This document shows, in pieces, positions 12,765-23,374 of a DNA stretch of 28,555 nt. Source of the stretch: a virus. Each line of letters starts with the position of its first letter. Position 1 is the stretch's first letter. A program made the translations under genes and the position numbers. The stretch lies in the IMG/VR virus record IMGVR_UViG_3300026484_000299, positions 1 through 28,555 of that record; one strand, 5' to 3'. The notes under the pieces are model-generated. The model was not told the origin of the DNA. It ran no database searches and saw only the letters and a program-made list of their open reading frames with translations.

Positions 12765-15700
12765 ATGAGTAGAAGTGTAGGAACAGTTGTTATAGATATT
12801 TTGGCAGATACAACACGGCTTATAGATGGTATGAATAGAGCTGAAAGAGGTATCGAAAATAGTATCTCTGCAATGCGTAGAAGTATCTTAACTCTTGGAA
12901 CTGCTTATGCAACATTAGGAACTATCCACGCCTTAGACGGTATGCTTCATGAAACCATAGATGCAACCGATGCCGTAGGTAAACTTAGTGAAAAACTAGG
13001 AATGCTTCCAAATGAACTTTCAGGTTTAGAGTATGCTGCAAGTTTTGCAAATGTAAGTATGGGAGAGTTGAATTCTTCACTTAGTTCTATGATTAGACGT
13101 ACTCAAAATTTTGAAAGAGATGGTACAGGTGCAGCAGCCAAAGCGATGAAAGCACTTGGCATAGATGTCAAAACTGCAAGAAGAGAGTTCACAGATACAA
13201 ATACAACTTTTTTATATCTTCTTGACAGTATAGCAAAAGTTGGAGATGAAACAAAGAGAACAGCCATAGCACAAGATATATTTTCAAAAAGTGCAGCAAC
13301 AGTTGTAAGACTTGCGAATATGGGTTCAGCAAGTTTGATGTCATTAGCAGATGAGGGTAAAAAACTAGGTATTGTTATTAAAGATGATATGTATGTTAAT
13401 TCTGCTCTTTATAATGATGAACTTAATAAGTTTAATGCACATATTACTGGAATAAAGATTAATTTAGTAAATGATTTTTTACCTGCACTGCTTGATACAT
13501 CAACAGCGATGAATGAATTTTTAAAGAATGATGGTTTGGACAAAATAGCTATTGCTGGTGGATTGTTTGCAACTGCAGGAGTTGGAGTTAGTGCATATTT
13601 TGGTGCAATGGGTATTCTTAACACTGTTACTGCATCTCAAACAGCTTTAACACTAGCACAAACAGCAACAGCAACAATACAAACAGAAGCTCAACGACTT
13701 GGAACTTTTGCAGTAGAAACAAGAACTTTAGCAGATAATGTAAATACACATGGTGTTTTAAATAATACGATAGCAACAAGCGCACAGATAAGAGCATTAA
13801 ATTCATCTGCTCTTTCGGCAGAACAAGCAGCTTTAGCACAAGCACAACTTTCTTATGCTTCAGCAACAGCTACGGGGGCAATGGTTACAAGAACAGTTGC
13901 AACAGAAGCTGCAACTATTGCAACGAAAGCCTTAGGTATGGCAACGAGAGCATTACCTTTTGTCGCAGTTGCCGCAGGAGCTTATGCTTTATATACAATT
14001 GTAAGTGATACAGTAGATATTTACAATAATCAAGCTGAAGCTATGAAGAATTTAGCAAAGGTTCAAGCAGGGTTTACAGGAGATGGTTATCTTTCTGATT
14101 TAAAATATGATGAGTCAGTAAAACAACTCTCATCTGCATTTGATACTATGGAAGCTAGGGAAAAAGCATATCTAGCTATGAGTGGTACACACTATGAAGT
14201 TTATTATAAAAAACTTTATGATGATTCAAAATCTACTTATGAAAAAATAGAAAAAACAGTTGTAGAATATTCCAATAAAACTTTTAAAGCCAAAGAGAAA
14301 AATGCTAAAAAATCTCTTGAAATTTTAGAGTTTAGTGATGATTTATTAGGTTTTGAGGAAGATATAGAATTTACACTAAAACGTGAACAAGTATTAAGAG
14401 AAGAAAATTTAAGACTGACTGATAAAACAGCTGATATAGAAAAAAAACGAGAAAAAGAAAGACTAGCAAACATCAAAGCAATTCTAGGTGAAAAAATATC
14501 CCTAACGGACCAATTAAAGAGATTGGGTAAATCAGAATTAGAGATAAGAGAACTAGATATTTTACTTATTGATAAATCTAATCGAGCCATTCAGAGAAAG
14601 ATATGGGCTAAAGAAGATGAGTTAGATTTAGCTAAAAAACTAAAAGATGAAGATGAGAAAAGATTTGAAGCATTTGCAGAAGCATCATTGCTTGAAGGAA
14701 ATATTGGTTTTGATGATGTTGAAGTAGATGCAACCTTTCAAGACTGGGGCGACACTCTAAACTCTTCTATCTCTAATGCTTTAGTAGATGCAATAACCGA
14801 TGGTAATGTAATGGGAGCAGTTAAAGGATTAGGAGCTTCCATCTCTGCATCAATGATTCAGTCATCATCAGCAAATCTCGTAGCAGGTGGTTCACAGTTG
14901 GCATCAGCAGGTGGTGCTATGTCTATGGGTGGAGTGTATGGTTTAGCAGCAGGTGTCGGAATGACAGCACTAAGTTCATTATTTGGAGGGAAAGATAAAG
15001 AGCGAATATCAGCCGAAGAAAGAGCTACAAAATCTTTTAATGAGTTCCTCGATGGGCTAGATAAAGCTAGTGATGCACTTCTTGGATTTGGTAATGTTGG
15101 TACTGATATTGAGAATACAATTAGTGCGATTGAAAATGAAATGCTACATCAACGTAGTGTAGCAGAAAAAGCGATTGAACTATCTTTTCCAGACTGGACA
15201 GATGAAGATAAAAAATACGGTGTAGAATCGTCACTAGAAGCGAATATCTATTATCAAAAAGTTTTAGAAGAATTTAGCACTTACTTATCCGAAAACATAA
15301 GTGACTACCTATCAGTAGAGGGCTTAGATAAATCACAGTTAGAAAAACTTGCAGGTATTCCTACTGATGGTATAGCTGAGTTTAATATCGAACTTGAAAA
15401 AGCGAACACAAAAGCAAGAGTTCAAGCCGAAGAGATAAAAGCTTTACAGCAACAAAAAGATAAAACCGCAGAAGAGATAGATGAAGAAGTTAAAGCATAT
15501 ATGCTATTGCACGGAACAGCTGAAACTTTGACAAATGATTATATCTTGCAGTCTAAAAATGCTAAAATATACTTAGATGCTCTTGATGAATTAGAAAAAG
15601 CTAGAAAAGATGAGTTTGATACTTTAACCGAAGATTTAGAACTCCTAAATGCCAAAGATGATGCTACACGATTAAAAATAGAACACGATAGAGTTTTAGC

Positions 15701-18347
15701 TGATTTAGCCGATGATGCTAATAAAAATCTACAAAAAGAGATATGGGCTAAAGAAAAACTAAATGCTTTAACAGCTACTTCAAATGTAAATATGAAGTCC
15801 TTTACAGATAGTTTCAAAACACCAACTGAATTATTACAAGATATGATTAGTGATATTCCAAATGAAAATCCAGACAATGTTTATAAAAATGCACGTGGGA
15901 TAACTATTGCTAAAAACTATGAAGATTTAGATGCACTAGCTATTAAATTATCGACTGATTTTGATAAATTAACTGATACTGATTTAGCTTTACTTAATGC
16001 CAACAAATCTTTAATTGATAGTAATGAAGATATTGCAAAAGCAAAAGCAAAAACTAAAGAACTAGAAGATATTGCAAAAGAAAAAGAAAAAACAAGACGA
16101 TCCTTATCGGACGAATTGGAACTTTTAAATGCGGTTGATAATTCTGAAAAAACAAATATTGAGAGAAAGAGAGCATTAGCACTTTTAACAGATAGTGTTA
16201 ATATAAATCTACAACAAGATATTTATACAAGAAAAGATGAGATACAAGCATTGGAAGATGCGACAAAAGCACGAGAATCTGAATTGGTTGTTATACAAGA
16301 GACAAGAGATGCACAGATGCAACTTGCTTTAATCTCTCAAAATGCTCAACAAGCTCAAACTGATTTTTATATGTCTCAAATGGCTAATACTTTAACTTGG
16401 ACTTCACGAAATGAAACTTTAGAAGATACAGCGAATAGATTATCTAACACTTTAGGGATAGAACTAGCAGATAGTTTAAGTGGAGTAGAACTTTTAGCGA
16501 TAGAGTTAGCAGGGGAAAATGGAGCATTAAGTAATTCTAGTTTGGAGCTTTTAGAGTCAAACGAAGCCCTTATTTTAAGTAATCTTGAAATGAAAGATGA
16601 AACACTAGCAAATAATGCAGAGCTTATAAAAAGTAATAGAGATGTAGCTATATCTATGAAAGAGGGAATTATAAACTCACTTCAAGGGGTAATAGACTCT
16701 CTAGGAAGTTCTGATAGCAAATCCTCTGTTATAGGTTTTAACAGTGCTATGACATCTCTTTTAAGTGCTACTGATGATGCCACAAGAGAATTATCAATAC
16801 AAGCACTATCTTCAAATGTTAGCTCATTATCTGATACAAAAAACTTTACGTCTAGTGTAAATATGATTTATGCTCAAGCAATGGCAAAAGCTCAACTTTC
16901 AAAAGTAAAAACAAGTGAAGAAAAAGAGCTAAACATACTTCAAGTCACTCAAAATCTAGTAGATGAAGTAGGGAAATATTCTTTATCCTTAACAGATAGC
17001 ATAAAAGCAACAGCAACTTTAAGCGATGCAAACCAAATTAATGCTTTACTGCTTGGTGGGTATCAGTTGAATTTAGGGGCTGATGAAGATACAACTATAT
17101 CAGATATGGAAGAGGTATTAAAAACAACATTTAACTGGAACGAAGATAATATGCCTGATGCTATCAAAACATTGAGTGATGATGGCACACTAACAGTAGC
17201 TTATGATTTAGATGCAGATGCTAAGGCTGATTTACACCTTACTTTTGCTGATAACTTATTAACATCTATTACTGAAAGTACAAATGGTTTATTAACAAAA
17301 GATGAGATGACAGCACTAGGATTAGCAACAGATACGTCTGTTATAGCAAATAGTACAGATGGGTTAGCAAAAGATATAACACTTAAAGGTTCGGCTGAAA
17401 ATTCTATCGCCTCATACCTCAAATCTCTAGTTGAATTACAAGCGTCTCTAGTTGAGAAAGATACTAAGGGATTTAGCTCTACTTATTCTTATGGAGCAGG
17501 TTACAACTTAGGAAGTCAAGAGCTATCTGATTTCGTAAAAGCGAGTGGAACAACAGATAGTAGTGTCTATGATTTTGTAAATTCGCTTGAAATAACAGGA
17601 AGTAAAAAAGAAGATTTCAACTCTCTTATGAATAAACTAGATGTAGATGAAGACTCTTATACTTATGATGAAAATAGTGTATATGCAAAAGCAATGAGTG
17701 GATTAAGTGCTGGTGGGTTTTTAAGTGAAGATGCTTTAGGAGCTTATAATAATATAAAAAGTTCTGCTGATAAAAGAGCTGAAAATATAGAACTTGCAAA
17801 AGATTACAAACCTACCATTGATGGCTATTATTCTGCTATGGAAAGTATTGCGGATGGATTACAAACAGTATATAATATTTATGGAGGGAAAGATTCAGGA
17901 AAGAAAAGAGCTTCTTGGCTTGAAAATGGAGATGAATCTGAAAAGACTTTATCGGCATTTTATAGTCTAAGTATTCCTACTGATATATATTCTAGTGTAG
18001 AGGACTTAACAGAACAGCTATCTTCTTATTCAAAATTGCATACAAAATATGAGCTTAAAGCAGAAAATTTAAAAACAAAAAATGTTACAGGTTTTTCATC
18101 TGGTGGTTACACAGGCGATGGTGGAATATATGATATAGCAGGTGTTGTCCATAAAGGGGAATATGTCGTTGATGCTCCAACAACACAAGATTTAGGTTTA
18201 AACAATAATAACGGTGGTGTCTTCAAAGAGATAGTAGATGAGATTAAAAAAACAAATGAAAAGATGGAAGCACAAAATAAAGTTCTAGTGCAACAAGCCA
18301 ACGAAATAAGAACAATGAGAAAAGAGATTGAGGACCAATCAGCATGA
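12765..18347 (+). CDS. Tape measure protein, 1860 residues
   Basis: The protein runs inside the tail and sets its length; by the usual relation of about 0.15 nm per residue, the tail would be near 280 nm (inferred). The N-terminus is typical (GTVVIDILADTTRLIDGMNRAE). Hydrophobic parts lie at about 395-410 (ALPFVAVAAGAYALYTIV) and 700-740 (Gly/Ala-rich). Long alternating helices fill the rest, and the C-terminus has the common GGYTGDGGIYDIAGVVHKGE motif followed by a coiled coil. An internal element occurs about three times (near residues 590-630, 955-1005 and 1115-1165), each with an ELxLLNA or ELDILLID start and an IWAK or IYTR end. GGAGG precedes the ATG, and the end overlaps the next gene in ATGA. 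Confidence 0.93.
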   Translation: MSRSVGTVVIDILADTTRLIDGMNRAERGIENSISAMRRSILTLGTAYATLGTIHALDGMLHETIDATDAVGKLSEKLGMLPNELSGLEYAASFANVSMGELNSSLSSMIRRTQNFERDGTGAAAKAMKALGIDVKTARREFTDTNTTFLYLLDSIAKVGDETKRTAIAQDIFSKSAATVVRLANMGSASLMSLADEGKKLGIVIKDDMYVNSALYNDELNKFNAHITGIKINLVNDFLPALLDTSTAMNEFLKNDGLDKIAIAGGLFATAGVGVSAYFGAMGILNTVTASQTALTLAQTATATIQTEAQRLGTFAVETRTLADNVNTHGVLNNTIATSAQIRALNSSALSAEQAALAQAQLSYASATATGAMVTRTVATEAATIATKALGMATRALPFVAVAAGAYALYTIVSDTVDIYNNQAEAMKNLAKVQAGFTGDGYLSDLKYDESVKQLSSAFDTMEAREKAYLAMSGTHYEVYYKKLYDDSKSTYEKIEKTVVEYSNKTFKAKEKNAKKSLEILEFSDDLLGFEEDIEFTLKREQVLREENLRLTDKTADIEKKREKERLANIKAILGEKISLTDQLKRLGKSELEIRELDILLIDKSNRAIQRKIWAKEDELDLAKKLKDEDEKRFEAFAEASLLEGNIGFDDVEVDATFQDWGDTLNSSISNALVDAITDGNVMGAVKGLGASISASMIQSSSANLVAGGSQLASAGGAMSMGGVYGLAAGVGMTALSSLFGGKDKERISAEERATKSFNEFLDGLDKASDALLGFGNVGTDIENTISAIENEMLHQRSVAEKAIELSFPDWTDEDKKYGVESSLEANIYYQKVLEEFSTYLSENISDYLSVEGLDKSQLEKLAGIPTDGIAEFNIELEKANTKARVQAEEIKALQQQKDKTAEEIDEEVKAYMLLHGTAETLTNDYILQSKNAKIYLDALDELEKARKDEFDTLTEDLELLNAKDDATRLKIEHDRVLADLADDANKNLQKEIWAKEKLNALTATSNVNMKSFTDSFKTPTELLQDMISDIPNENPDNVYKNARGITIAKNYEDLDALAIKLSTDFDKLTDTDLALLNANKSLIDSNEDIAKAKAKTKELEDIAKEKEKTRRSLSDELELLNAVDNSEKTNIERKRALALLTDSVNINLQQDIYTRKDEIQALEDATKARESELVVIQETRDAQMQLALISQNAQQAQTDFYMSQMANTLTWTSRNETLEDTANRLSNTLGIELADSLSGVELLAIELAGENGALSNSSLELLESNEALILSNLEMKDETLANNAELIKSNRDVAISMKEGIINSLQGVIDSLGSSDSKSSVIGFNSAMTSLLSATDDATRELSIQALSSNVSSLSDTKNFTSSVNMIYAQAMAKAQLSKVKTSEEKELNILQVTQNLVDEVGKYSLSLTDSIKATATLSDANQINALLLGGYQLNLGADEDTTISDMEEVLKTTFNWNEDNMPDAIKTLSDDGTLTVAYDLDADAKADLHLTFADNLLTSITESTNGLLTKDEMTALGLATDTSVIANSTDGLAKDITLKGSAENSIASYLKSLVELQASLVEKDTKGFSSTYSYGAGYNLGSQELSDFVKASGTTDSSVYDFVNSLEITGSKKEDFNSLMNKLDVDEDSYTYDENSVYAKAMSGLSAGGFLSEDALGAYNNIKSSADKRAENIELAKDYKPTIDGYYSAMESIADGLQTVYNIYGGKDSGKKRASWLENGDESEKTLSAFYSLSIPTDIYSSVEDLTEQLSSYSKLHTKYELKAENLKTKNVTGFSSGGYTGDGGIYDIAGVVHKGEYVVDAPTTQDLGLNNNNGGVFKEIVDEIKKTNEKMEAQNKVLVQQANEIRTMRKEIEDQSA

Positions 18348-19258
18348 TAATAGCACCTAAACAAAATGTAAATATCCTTGATAGTAATATAAATATTATA
18401 GAAGAAAATATAACTGTTTATGATGATGAAATAACTTACAATGCAGGGGATTTAGTTCAATTAAATGCAAATATAAATAGAAAATATAAAGCAGTACAAG
18501 AGGCTACTATTAGTCCTATTGATGATGTAAATTTTATTACAGGTATTGGAACTTTTTGGATCGATTTTGGTGCAACTAACTATAAAAGAGCATTTGATGC
18601 TCTTGGTTCTTCGAAAACTACACAGACAGATTTAATATATTATAAATTTAAAACATCTGATGTAGATGTACTTTATCTTGCAGGGCTATCTGCAATGACT
18701 GTTAGAGTAAAAATAACAAATATGGATAATGATGATGTTATCTTAGATGAAACATCTCTGACATCTTCAAGAGACGTGGGTGATTGGTTCGATTGGACCT
18801 ATAGTGTTCCCGAAAAAAACTCAATTTTTTATAAAATATTACCAATGGCTTACAATACAGAGATGGAACTATGGATAGAATCTCCAAATGAGATTGTAGA
18901 AGTAGCGCATATAGTTTTTGGGCGAAGTAAGCGTTATGGATTAACGATTACAGAACCTAAACCAGTTAGTTCAAGACGAAGTTTAACTTCAAAGGTAAGA
19001 GATGAATTCGGAAATATTGTTACGAGAAGAAAAGCAAAATATAGAAGAATGAGTATAACTTGTTTGATAGAAGCAAAAGAACAAGATGCAATAGAAGAGA
19101 GATTAAACTCTATCTCCGATACACCGTGTGTTTTTGTTGGAGATGAGAAAGATGGAGGCTATAAAGCACTTTCTATTTTTGGAGAGCTAAAAGACCACGA
19201 TATGCCTATTAGTTTGCATACGACTACCTATCAACTTGAAGTTGAGGGTTATATTTAA
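18344..19258 (+). CDS. Distal tail / baseplate-type protein
   Basis: I recognise this only in part. The 304-residue protein comes directly after the tape measure, where the distal tail protein usually lies, and starts in the ATGA overlap. Residues about 25-50 (ITYNAGDLVQLNANINRKYKAVQ) resemble short carbohydrate-binding or tail-tip segments. The end has a beta-rich part with LHTTTYQLEVEGYI. No enzyme motif is visible. A minor tail or baseplate hub protein is equally possible. Confidence 0.55.
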   Translation: MIIAPKQNVNILDSNINIIEENITVYDDEITYNAGDLVQLNANINRKYKAVQEATISPIDDVNFITGIGTFWIDFGATNYKRAFDALGSSKTTQTDLIYYKFKTSDVDVLYLAGLSAMTVRVKITNMDNDDVILDETSLTSSRDVGDWFDWTYSVPEKNSIFYKILPMAYNTEMELWIESPNEIVEVAHIVFGRSKRYGLTITEPKPVSSRRSLTSKVRDEFGNIVTRRKAKYRRMSITCLIEAKEQDAIEERLNSISDTPCVFVGDEKDGGYKALSIFGELKDHDMPISLHTTTYQLEVEGYI

Positions 19259-19276
19259 AATAAAAGGAGAGTGAAA

Positions 19277-22200
19277 ATGAGTATTCCACAAGTTAAAAAT
19301 TTTGATAGTAGTAAAATTCCTGAAGAAGGAACACCAGAATTTCGGGAAAATGCTTCTTATGTTTGGACTACTATCCCTAGTGTAATTTATAGTATGAACA
19401 ACAGTATAAATTCTTTAAATTCTGCCATTCATACGATAAGTATAAATACAATTAATTCTTCATCATATATGAACAGAGCAGAAACAGCAGCATTAAAAGC
19501 ATCGGCATCGGCACTAAGAGCAGAATCAGCAGCACCTTGGGATAATGAAGTTTCCTACAATAAAGTCGCATCAGATTTGATAACAAAAGAAAATCTATTA
19601 GCTACGCACCCTTTCAATGGTTACATACACGAAAAGCAAGATATGAGATTTGAAACATCAACTAGCAATATACTTAGTGTTGCTAATATGAATGACTCAT
19701 ATATTGTAGATGGTAAAGTAGTTGGTACATTGGGTGAAGAGTTGGTTGTTAATGGTACTTTTGAAACAGTGGCTGATGGAGAAGTTGGTTATGATAACGG
19801 AGATGGTACTGTTGATGGGTATGCATCAGATAGTAATATCTCAATAGAAAATAACCAATTAAAAATACTGAATAATGACAGCTACCAATTTACTAAATTT
19901 GAGCTTACTGGACTTGCTAAAGGGACTTACCATCTTGAACTAAATGTAAACGATATTGATTCTGGTTTATACTCAGTGTATAATTACACAAAGGCAGAAT
20001 ATTTTGCTAATCAGCAAAGTGTGTTTGGACTATGTAAATATATCTTTAGGTTAGGAGATAATGAGACTTCTATAATGGTTGGATTAAGAGGTCACAACAC
20101 TACAAACACTGCGGTCTCTTTCGACAACATCTCAGTTCGTGAAATATCTACAATAGACCTAAACACAACTAATAATAGAGATGGTTTTAATGGAATGGGA
20201 GATAACTCATTTATTCCAAATGTAAAAGTAGTAGGATTTGACCCTATCAGTACAGGTTCTATCAGTGGTAACAGAGTAGCAGTAGATGCACAGATAGGAG
20301 TGTTAGATAATATATCAGCTCAAACAGCAAACACTAGAATTAAATGTAGAGTTAATCCTACAACTAATGGTATCAAAATAGAGGTATTAAATAAAAGTGA
20401 TAGCGATGCAGTAGTTAGAACTCAAACAGTAGATGGTACTGATGCCGAAACATTAACATTTACATTACCAGTAAATGATGATGGATATAAAGTTAAGGCT
20501 ACTAAAATCACTAACGACGGCGTAGATGATGATATTGATGAAGATATACAAGTTACTTCTGAAGTTAGTACAGGATTAGTTGTTGATGGTAGAGTTAAGC
20601 GAGGGGATTATGTAGTTGTTGATAAGGAAGAGTTGGTTACTAATGGTACTTTTGATAATGGCATAAGTGGATGGAGTGGTACTGGAGATTTGTCGTATGA
20701 TAGTGCTAAAAAGGCTATTTATGTTGATAGAGATGGTGACTCTTGGGGAAATATAAATAAAACCTTAGTAACTTTAAAAGCAGGAGTGACGTATGTTGTA
20801 AAGGTAAATGTGTTGTCATTGTCACACCAAGTAAGTGCATATATCAATGCTGACCTAAGTGTAGATATAACTACAACTACTGGTGAGTATACTGTACTTT
20901 TTACTCCTATAACAGATAGCAATAGCATTTCAATAAATCCTAGTGGCAACCCAGAGGCTAATTGTACTATCAATAACATCTCAATACAATTAGCAGATGA
21001 CATCTACAAAGCTACAGAAGATACAGATAATGGATATAGTCTAGCATCAAGTAAATTCAAAGCTCAATCATATATCTCTAATCAAATCTTTGTAGGTCTA
21101 AAACAAGATGGTACGTACACACAAGAAATACTAATGACCGATGCTTTTGCTAAAGAAAGTACAACTGAAACTTTAACTAATAATGGATTTAGTTCTTTAG
21201 GTAGAGGTTTGTTTTCTAAAGGTGGTGATGTTATAACTCCTATTGGTAGATTTCAGACTTTAAATAAAGGTGCATATCATCCTATGCTCAGTAAATATGG
21301 GTGTGCTACGTGGAGAAATACTGAGGAATATGCTTGGGCATTTACTTGGTATTCAGATAATGCAAACAATGATATGCCTAAAGAAAGTGTAAGTGATTGT
21401 TTCAATGATTCTGCGACAAATAATATAAGGTATGATGGAGCAGTAAGGGATTCTACAAAAAGTGGTCACCCACAAGGTAAATTCTTCGACATCATATACG
21501 AATCACAATGGCTAGATATGCGATATTCTTCAACTAAAACAAACTTACACGATACAGCTAGTAAAGTGTTTAATGATGGAGTAAGTGGTAAGGGTGGAGT
21601 TTGTGATACTTTAGGATTAACTAGACTACCTACTGAACCCTATAAACAACAACACGAGTATATAGAAGATGGTACATTAATTTATCTGCCAATCACTCAA
21701 ACAAAAGAGCAGTTTGTAACCGACCTAATAGGAAGACCAAATGACTATAATAATTCAGATGCCGATGCAACACAAGGTGATGATGGTACAGTAGATGCAG
21801 ATGCTAAAGTATGGAATGATACTGAAAAGTTAATGTATAAAGCGTTGAATGATGGTGTGAATGTAGATGATGCAGTAAGTGGTAATGCTGACTATGAAGA
21901 GATACATACAGGCTATCCACAGATTTTAAAAGATAAGTTAGCTAGTGGTTCTACTGTTGTTGGGATTAATCCACTTTTAGTCTCAAGTTCTGGGGAGGAC
22001 TTGACAGTAGGCGACAAGGTAATTAAATACTCAAGAAAGGTAATCACTGTTCATGAATCCCCATATAATATTGACAATGGTGTCTGGACTGGTGGTATTC
22101 CATTTATAGATAGTATCAACAATTTAAGGAATAGTGGACATGCTTTTCCTGTAGGTACTCACACAGGTATTGAAAACTACACAGCTTCAATCCCAGTAGC

Positions 22201-22774
22201 TACAATACAAGACCCTAAACAAGTTGATTATGTATTAGAGAAGTATATCGCTAGTAACAGCCACGATGTTGAACTTGGAAATAATATCATAGGACTAATT
22301 GGAGTAGGCACAGGTACAGATAATCCTAAAATAAATGTAATAGGCGATACTGTTTTAAATAAAGATGGCGTAATAGTTACGAGTCCTACACATAACACTA
22401 TTGCACTAGATAATACGGGAGACAAAGCATCTAAAGCATTTCTAACAATAGCTAGTGATAGTGTTGGAGAACTTTATGCACAATGGATATTAGAAGAGTT
22501 ATCGACAGGTTGGGATGGTGTAAGCCAATTTGAAGATGATGTTACAGATGATTTAGATGTAGATACCGTATATCAGGAGCAAGACTCAAAATTGTTGTAT
22601 AGAGCATTAGCAACTAAGATTACAATATCAGATGAGGATACTTGGGAAACCCCTATAAATGGAGATGACAACGAGTTCGAGCAACTTACAAATGGAATTA
22701 TTACAGATTTGAACGGGAACACAGCTAGAACAGTAGTAGCAAGTACACCTCTTAATCTACTAAAACAAGGATAA
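19277..22774 (+). CDS. Large tail fibre / receptor-binding protein with two repeated jelly-roll-like modules
   Basis: The start is set at ATG 19277, since AAAGGAG (19263-19269) is correctly placed for it and too close for the in-frame GTG at 19271; the product has 1165 residues. The N-terminal 80 residues are helical with RAETAALKASASALRAESAAP, a likely trimeric attachment coil. Two modules begin alike: ELVVNGTFETV (about residue 155) and ELVTNGTFDNG (about 455), each followed by a Gly/Asp-rich stretch and strands, as in CBM4/9-type sugar-binding domains. The C-terminal 550 residues contain WAFTWYSDNAN and many short strands that I cannot assign. It probably recognises the host surface. Confidence 0.65.
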   Translation: MSIPQVKNFDSSKIPEEGTPEFRENASYVWTTIPSVIYSMNNSINSLNSAIHTISINTINSSSYMNRAETAALKASASALRAESAAPWDNEVSYNKVASDLITKENLLATHPFNGYIHEKQDMRFETSTSNILSVANMNDSYIVDGKVVGTLGEELVVNGTFETVADGEVGYDNGDGTVDGYASDSNISIENNQLKILNNDSYQFTKFELTGLAKGTYHLELNVNDIDSGLYSVYNYTKAEYFANQQSVFGLCKYIFRLGDNETSIMVGLRGHNTTNTAVSFDNISVREISTIDLNTTNNRDGFNGMGDNSFIPNVKVVGFDPISTGSISGNRVAVDAQIGVLDNISAQTANTRIKCRVNPTTNGIKIEVLNKSDSDAVVRTQTVDGTDAETLTFTLPVNDDGYKVKATKITNDGVDDDIDEDIQVTSEVSTGLVVDGRVKRGDYVVVDKEELVTNGTFDNGISGWSGTGDLSYDSAKKAIYVDRDGDSWGNINKTLVTLKAGVTYVVKVNVLSLSHQVSAYINADLSVDITTTTGEYTVLFTPITDSNSISINPSGNPEANCTINNISIQLADDIYKATEDTDNGYSLASSKFKAQSYISNQIFVGLKQDGTYTQEILMTDAFAKESTTETLTNNGFSSLGRGLFSKGGDVITPIGRFQTLNKGAYHPMLSKYGCATWRNTEEYAWAFTWYSDNANNDMPKESVSDCFNDSATNNIRYDGAVRDSTKSGHPQGKFFDIIYESQWLDMRYSSTKTNLHDTASKVFNDGVSGKGGVCDTLGLTRLPTEPYKQQHEYIEDGTLIYLPITQTKEQFVTDLIGRPNDYNNSDADATQGDDGTVDADAKVWNDTEKLMYKALNDGVNVDDAVSGNADYEEIHTGYPQILKDKLASGSTVVGINPLLVSSSGEDLTVGDKVIKYSRKVITVHESPYNIDNGVWTGGIPFIDSINNLRNSGHAFPVGTHTGIENYTASIPVATIQDPKQVDYVLEKYIASNSHDVELGNNIIGLIGVGTGTDNPKINVIGDTVLNKDGVIVTSPTHNTIALDNTGDKASKAFLTIASDSVGELYAQWILEELSTGWDGVSQFEDDVTDDLDVDTVYQEQDSKLLYRALATKITISDEDTWETPINGDDNEFEQLTNGIITDLNGNTARTVVASTPLNLLKQG

Positions 22775-22784
22775 GGATAAAGTA

Positions 22785-23372
22785 ATGACTAAATTAGAAA
22801 AAATAAAACTAGCTCTTAGTAAAAATAAGATAAGTGGTGCGAAAGCACTGCTTACAGAGATGTATCTAGTAGAAGATAAAACAGAGTTTTTAAAAGTGTT
22901 GAATGATGAGTATGAGTTATTATTTCCTACAACAAGAGAGATGAGTGATGATGAAAACTTTTTAACTTTTGAAGAGTATAAAAATGAAACAAGAGTTATA
23001 AGTGAAGCAGTAGAAGCTACTTATGATGAACAAGGTTTAGAGCTTACGCCTTTTATAGCAGAAATTGTGGAAGAGGTAAGACCTTATGTTGCTTTAGAAG
23101 TTGTAGATAGAGTAAATTCGTACATAAGAAATGCAACTATGCCTAAATCAGTAACAGCTAGACAATGCCGATTAGCTTTATTGCAAATTGGATTATTAGA
23201 TACTGTAAAAGATGCTATTGAAAACGGAACAGATGAAGCTTTAAAAATTGAGTGGGAATATGCAACAAAAGTTAGTAGAAATTGGAATAGTTTAATCGAA
23301 CTAACAACAGCGTTGGGAATTTCAAAAGATGAATTAGATGATTTATTTATATTAGCTGGGTCAATCAAATAG
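22785..23372 (+). CDS. Tail-fibre-associated phage protein, unknown function
   Basis: The 195-residue protein follows the tail fibre by 10 bases and could be a fibre assembly or tail-tip accessory protein. The C-terminal 70 residues contain ARQCRLALLQIGLLDTV and EWEYATKVSRNW, a pattern I know from conserved phage proteins in which the first part is (S/T)ARQxRLAL and the second xEWEYAxxVxR. The N-terminal part is acidic and helical (FLKVLNDEYELLFPTTREM). No enzyme residues are seen. Confidence 0.55.
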   Translation: MTKLEKIKLALSKNKISGAKALLTEMYLVEDKTEFLKVLNDEYELLFPTTREMSDDENFLTFEEYKNETRVISEAVEATYDEQGLELTPFIAEIVEEVRPYVALEVVDRVNSYIRNATMPKSVTARQCRLALLQIGLLDTVKDAIENGTDEALKIEWEYATKVSRNWNSLIELTTALGISKDELDDLFILAGSIK

Positions 23373-23374
23373 CT

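Noticed and set aside
13409-15877. Several leftward ORFs within the tape measure gene
   Set aside because: They have no ribosome binding sites or recognisable motifs and reflect the biased codon use of the tape measure gene.
19271-19276. GTG start for the tail fibre
   Set aside because: It is too close to the AAAGGAG site; ATG 19277 is well placed.
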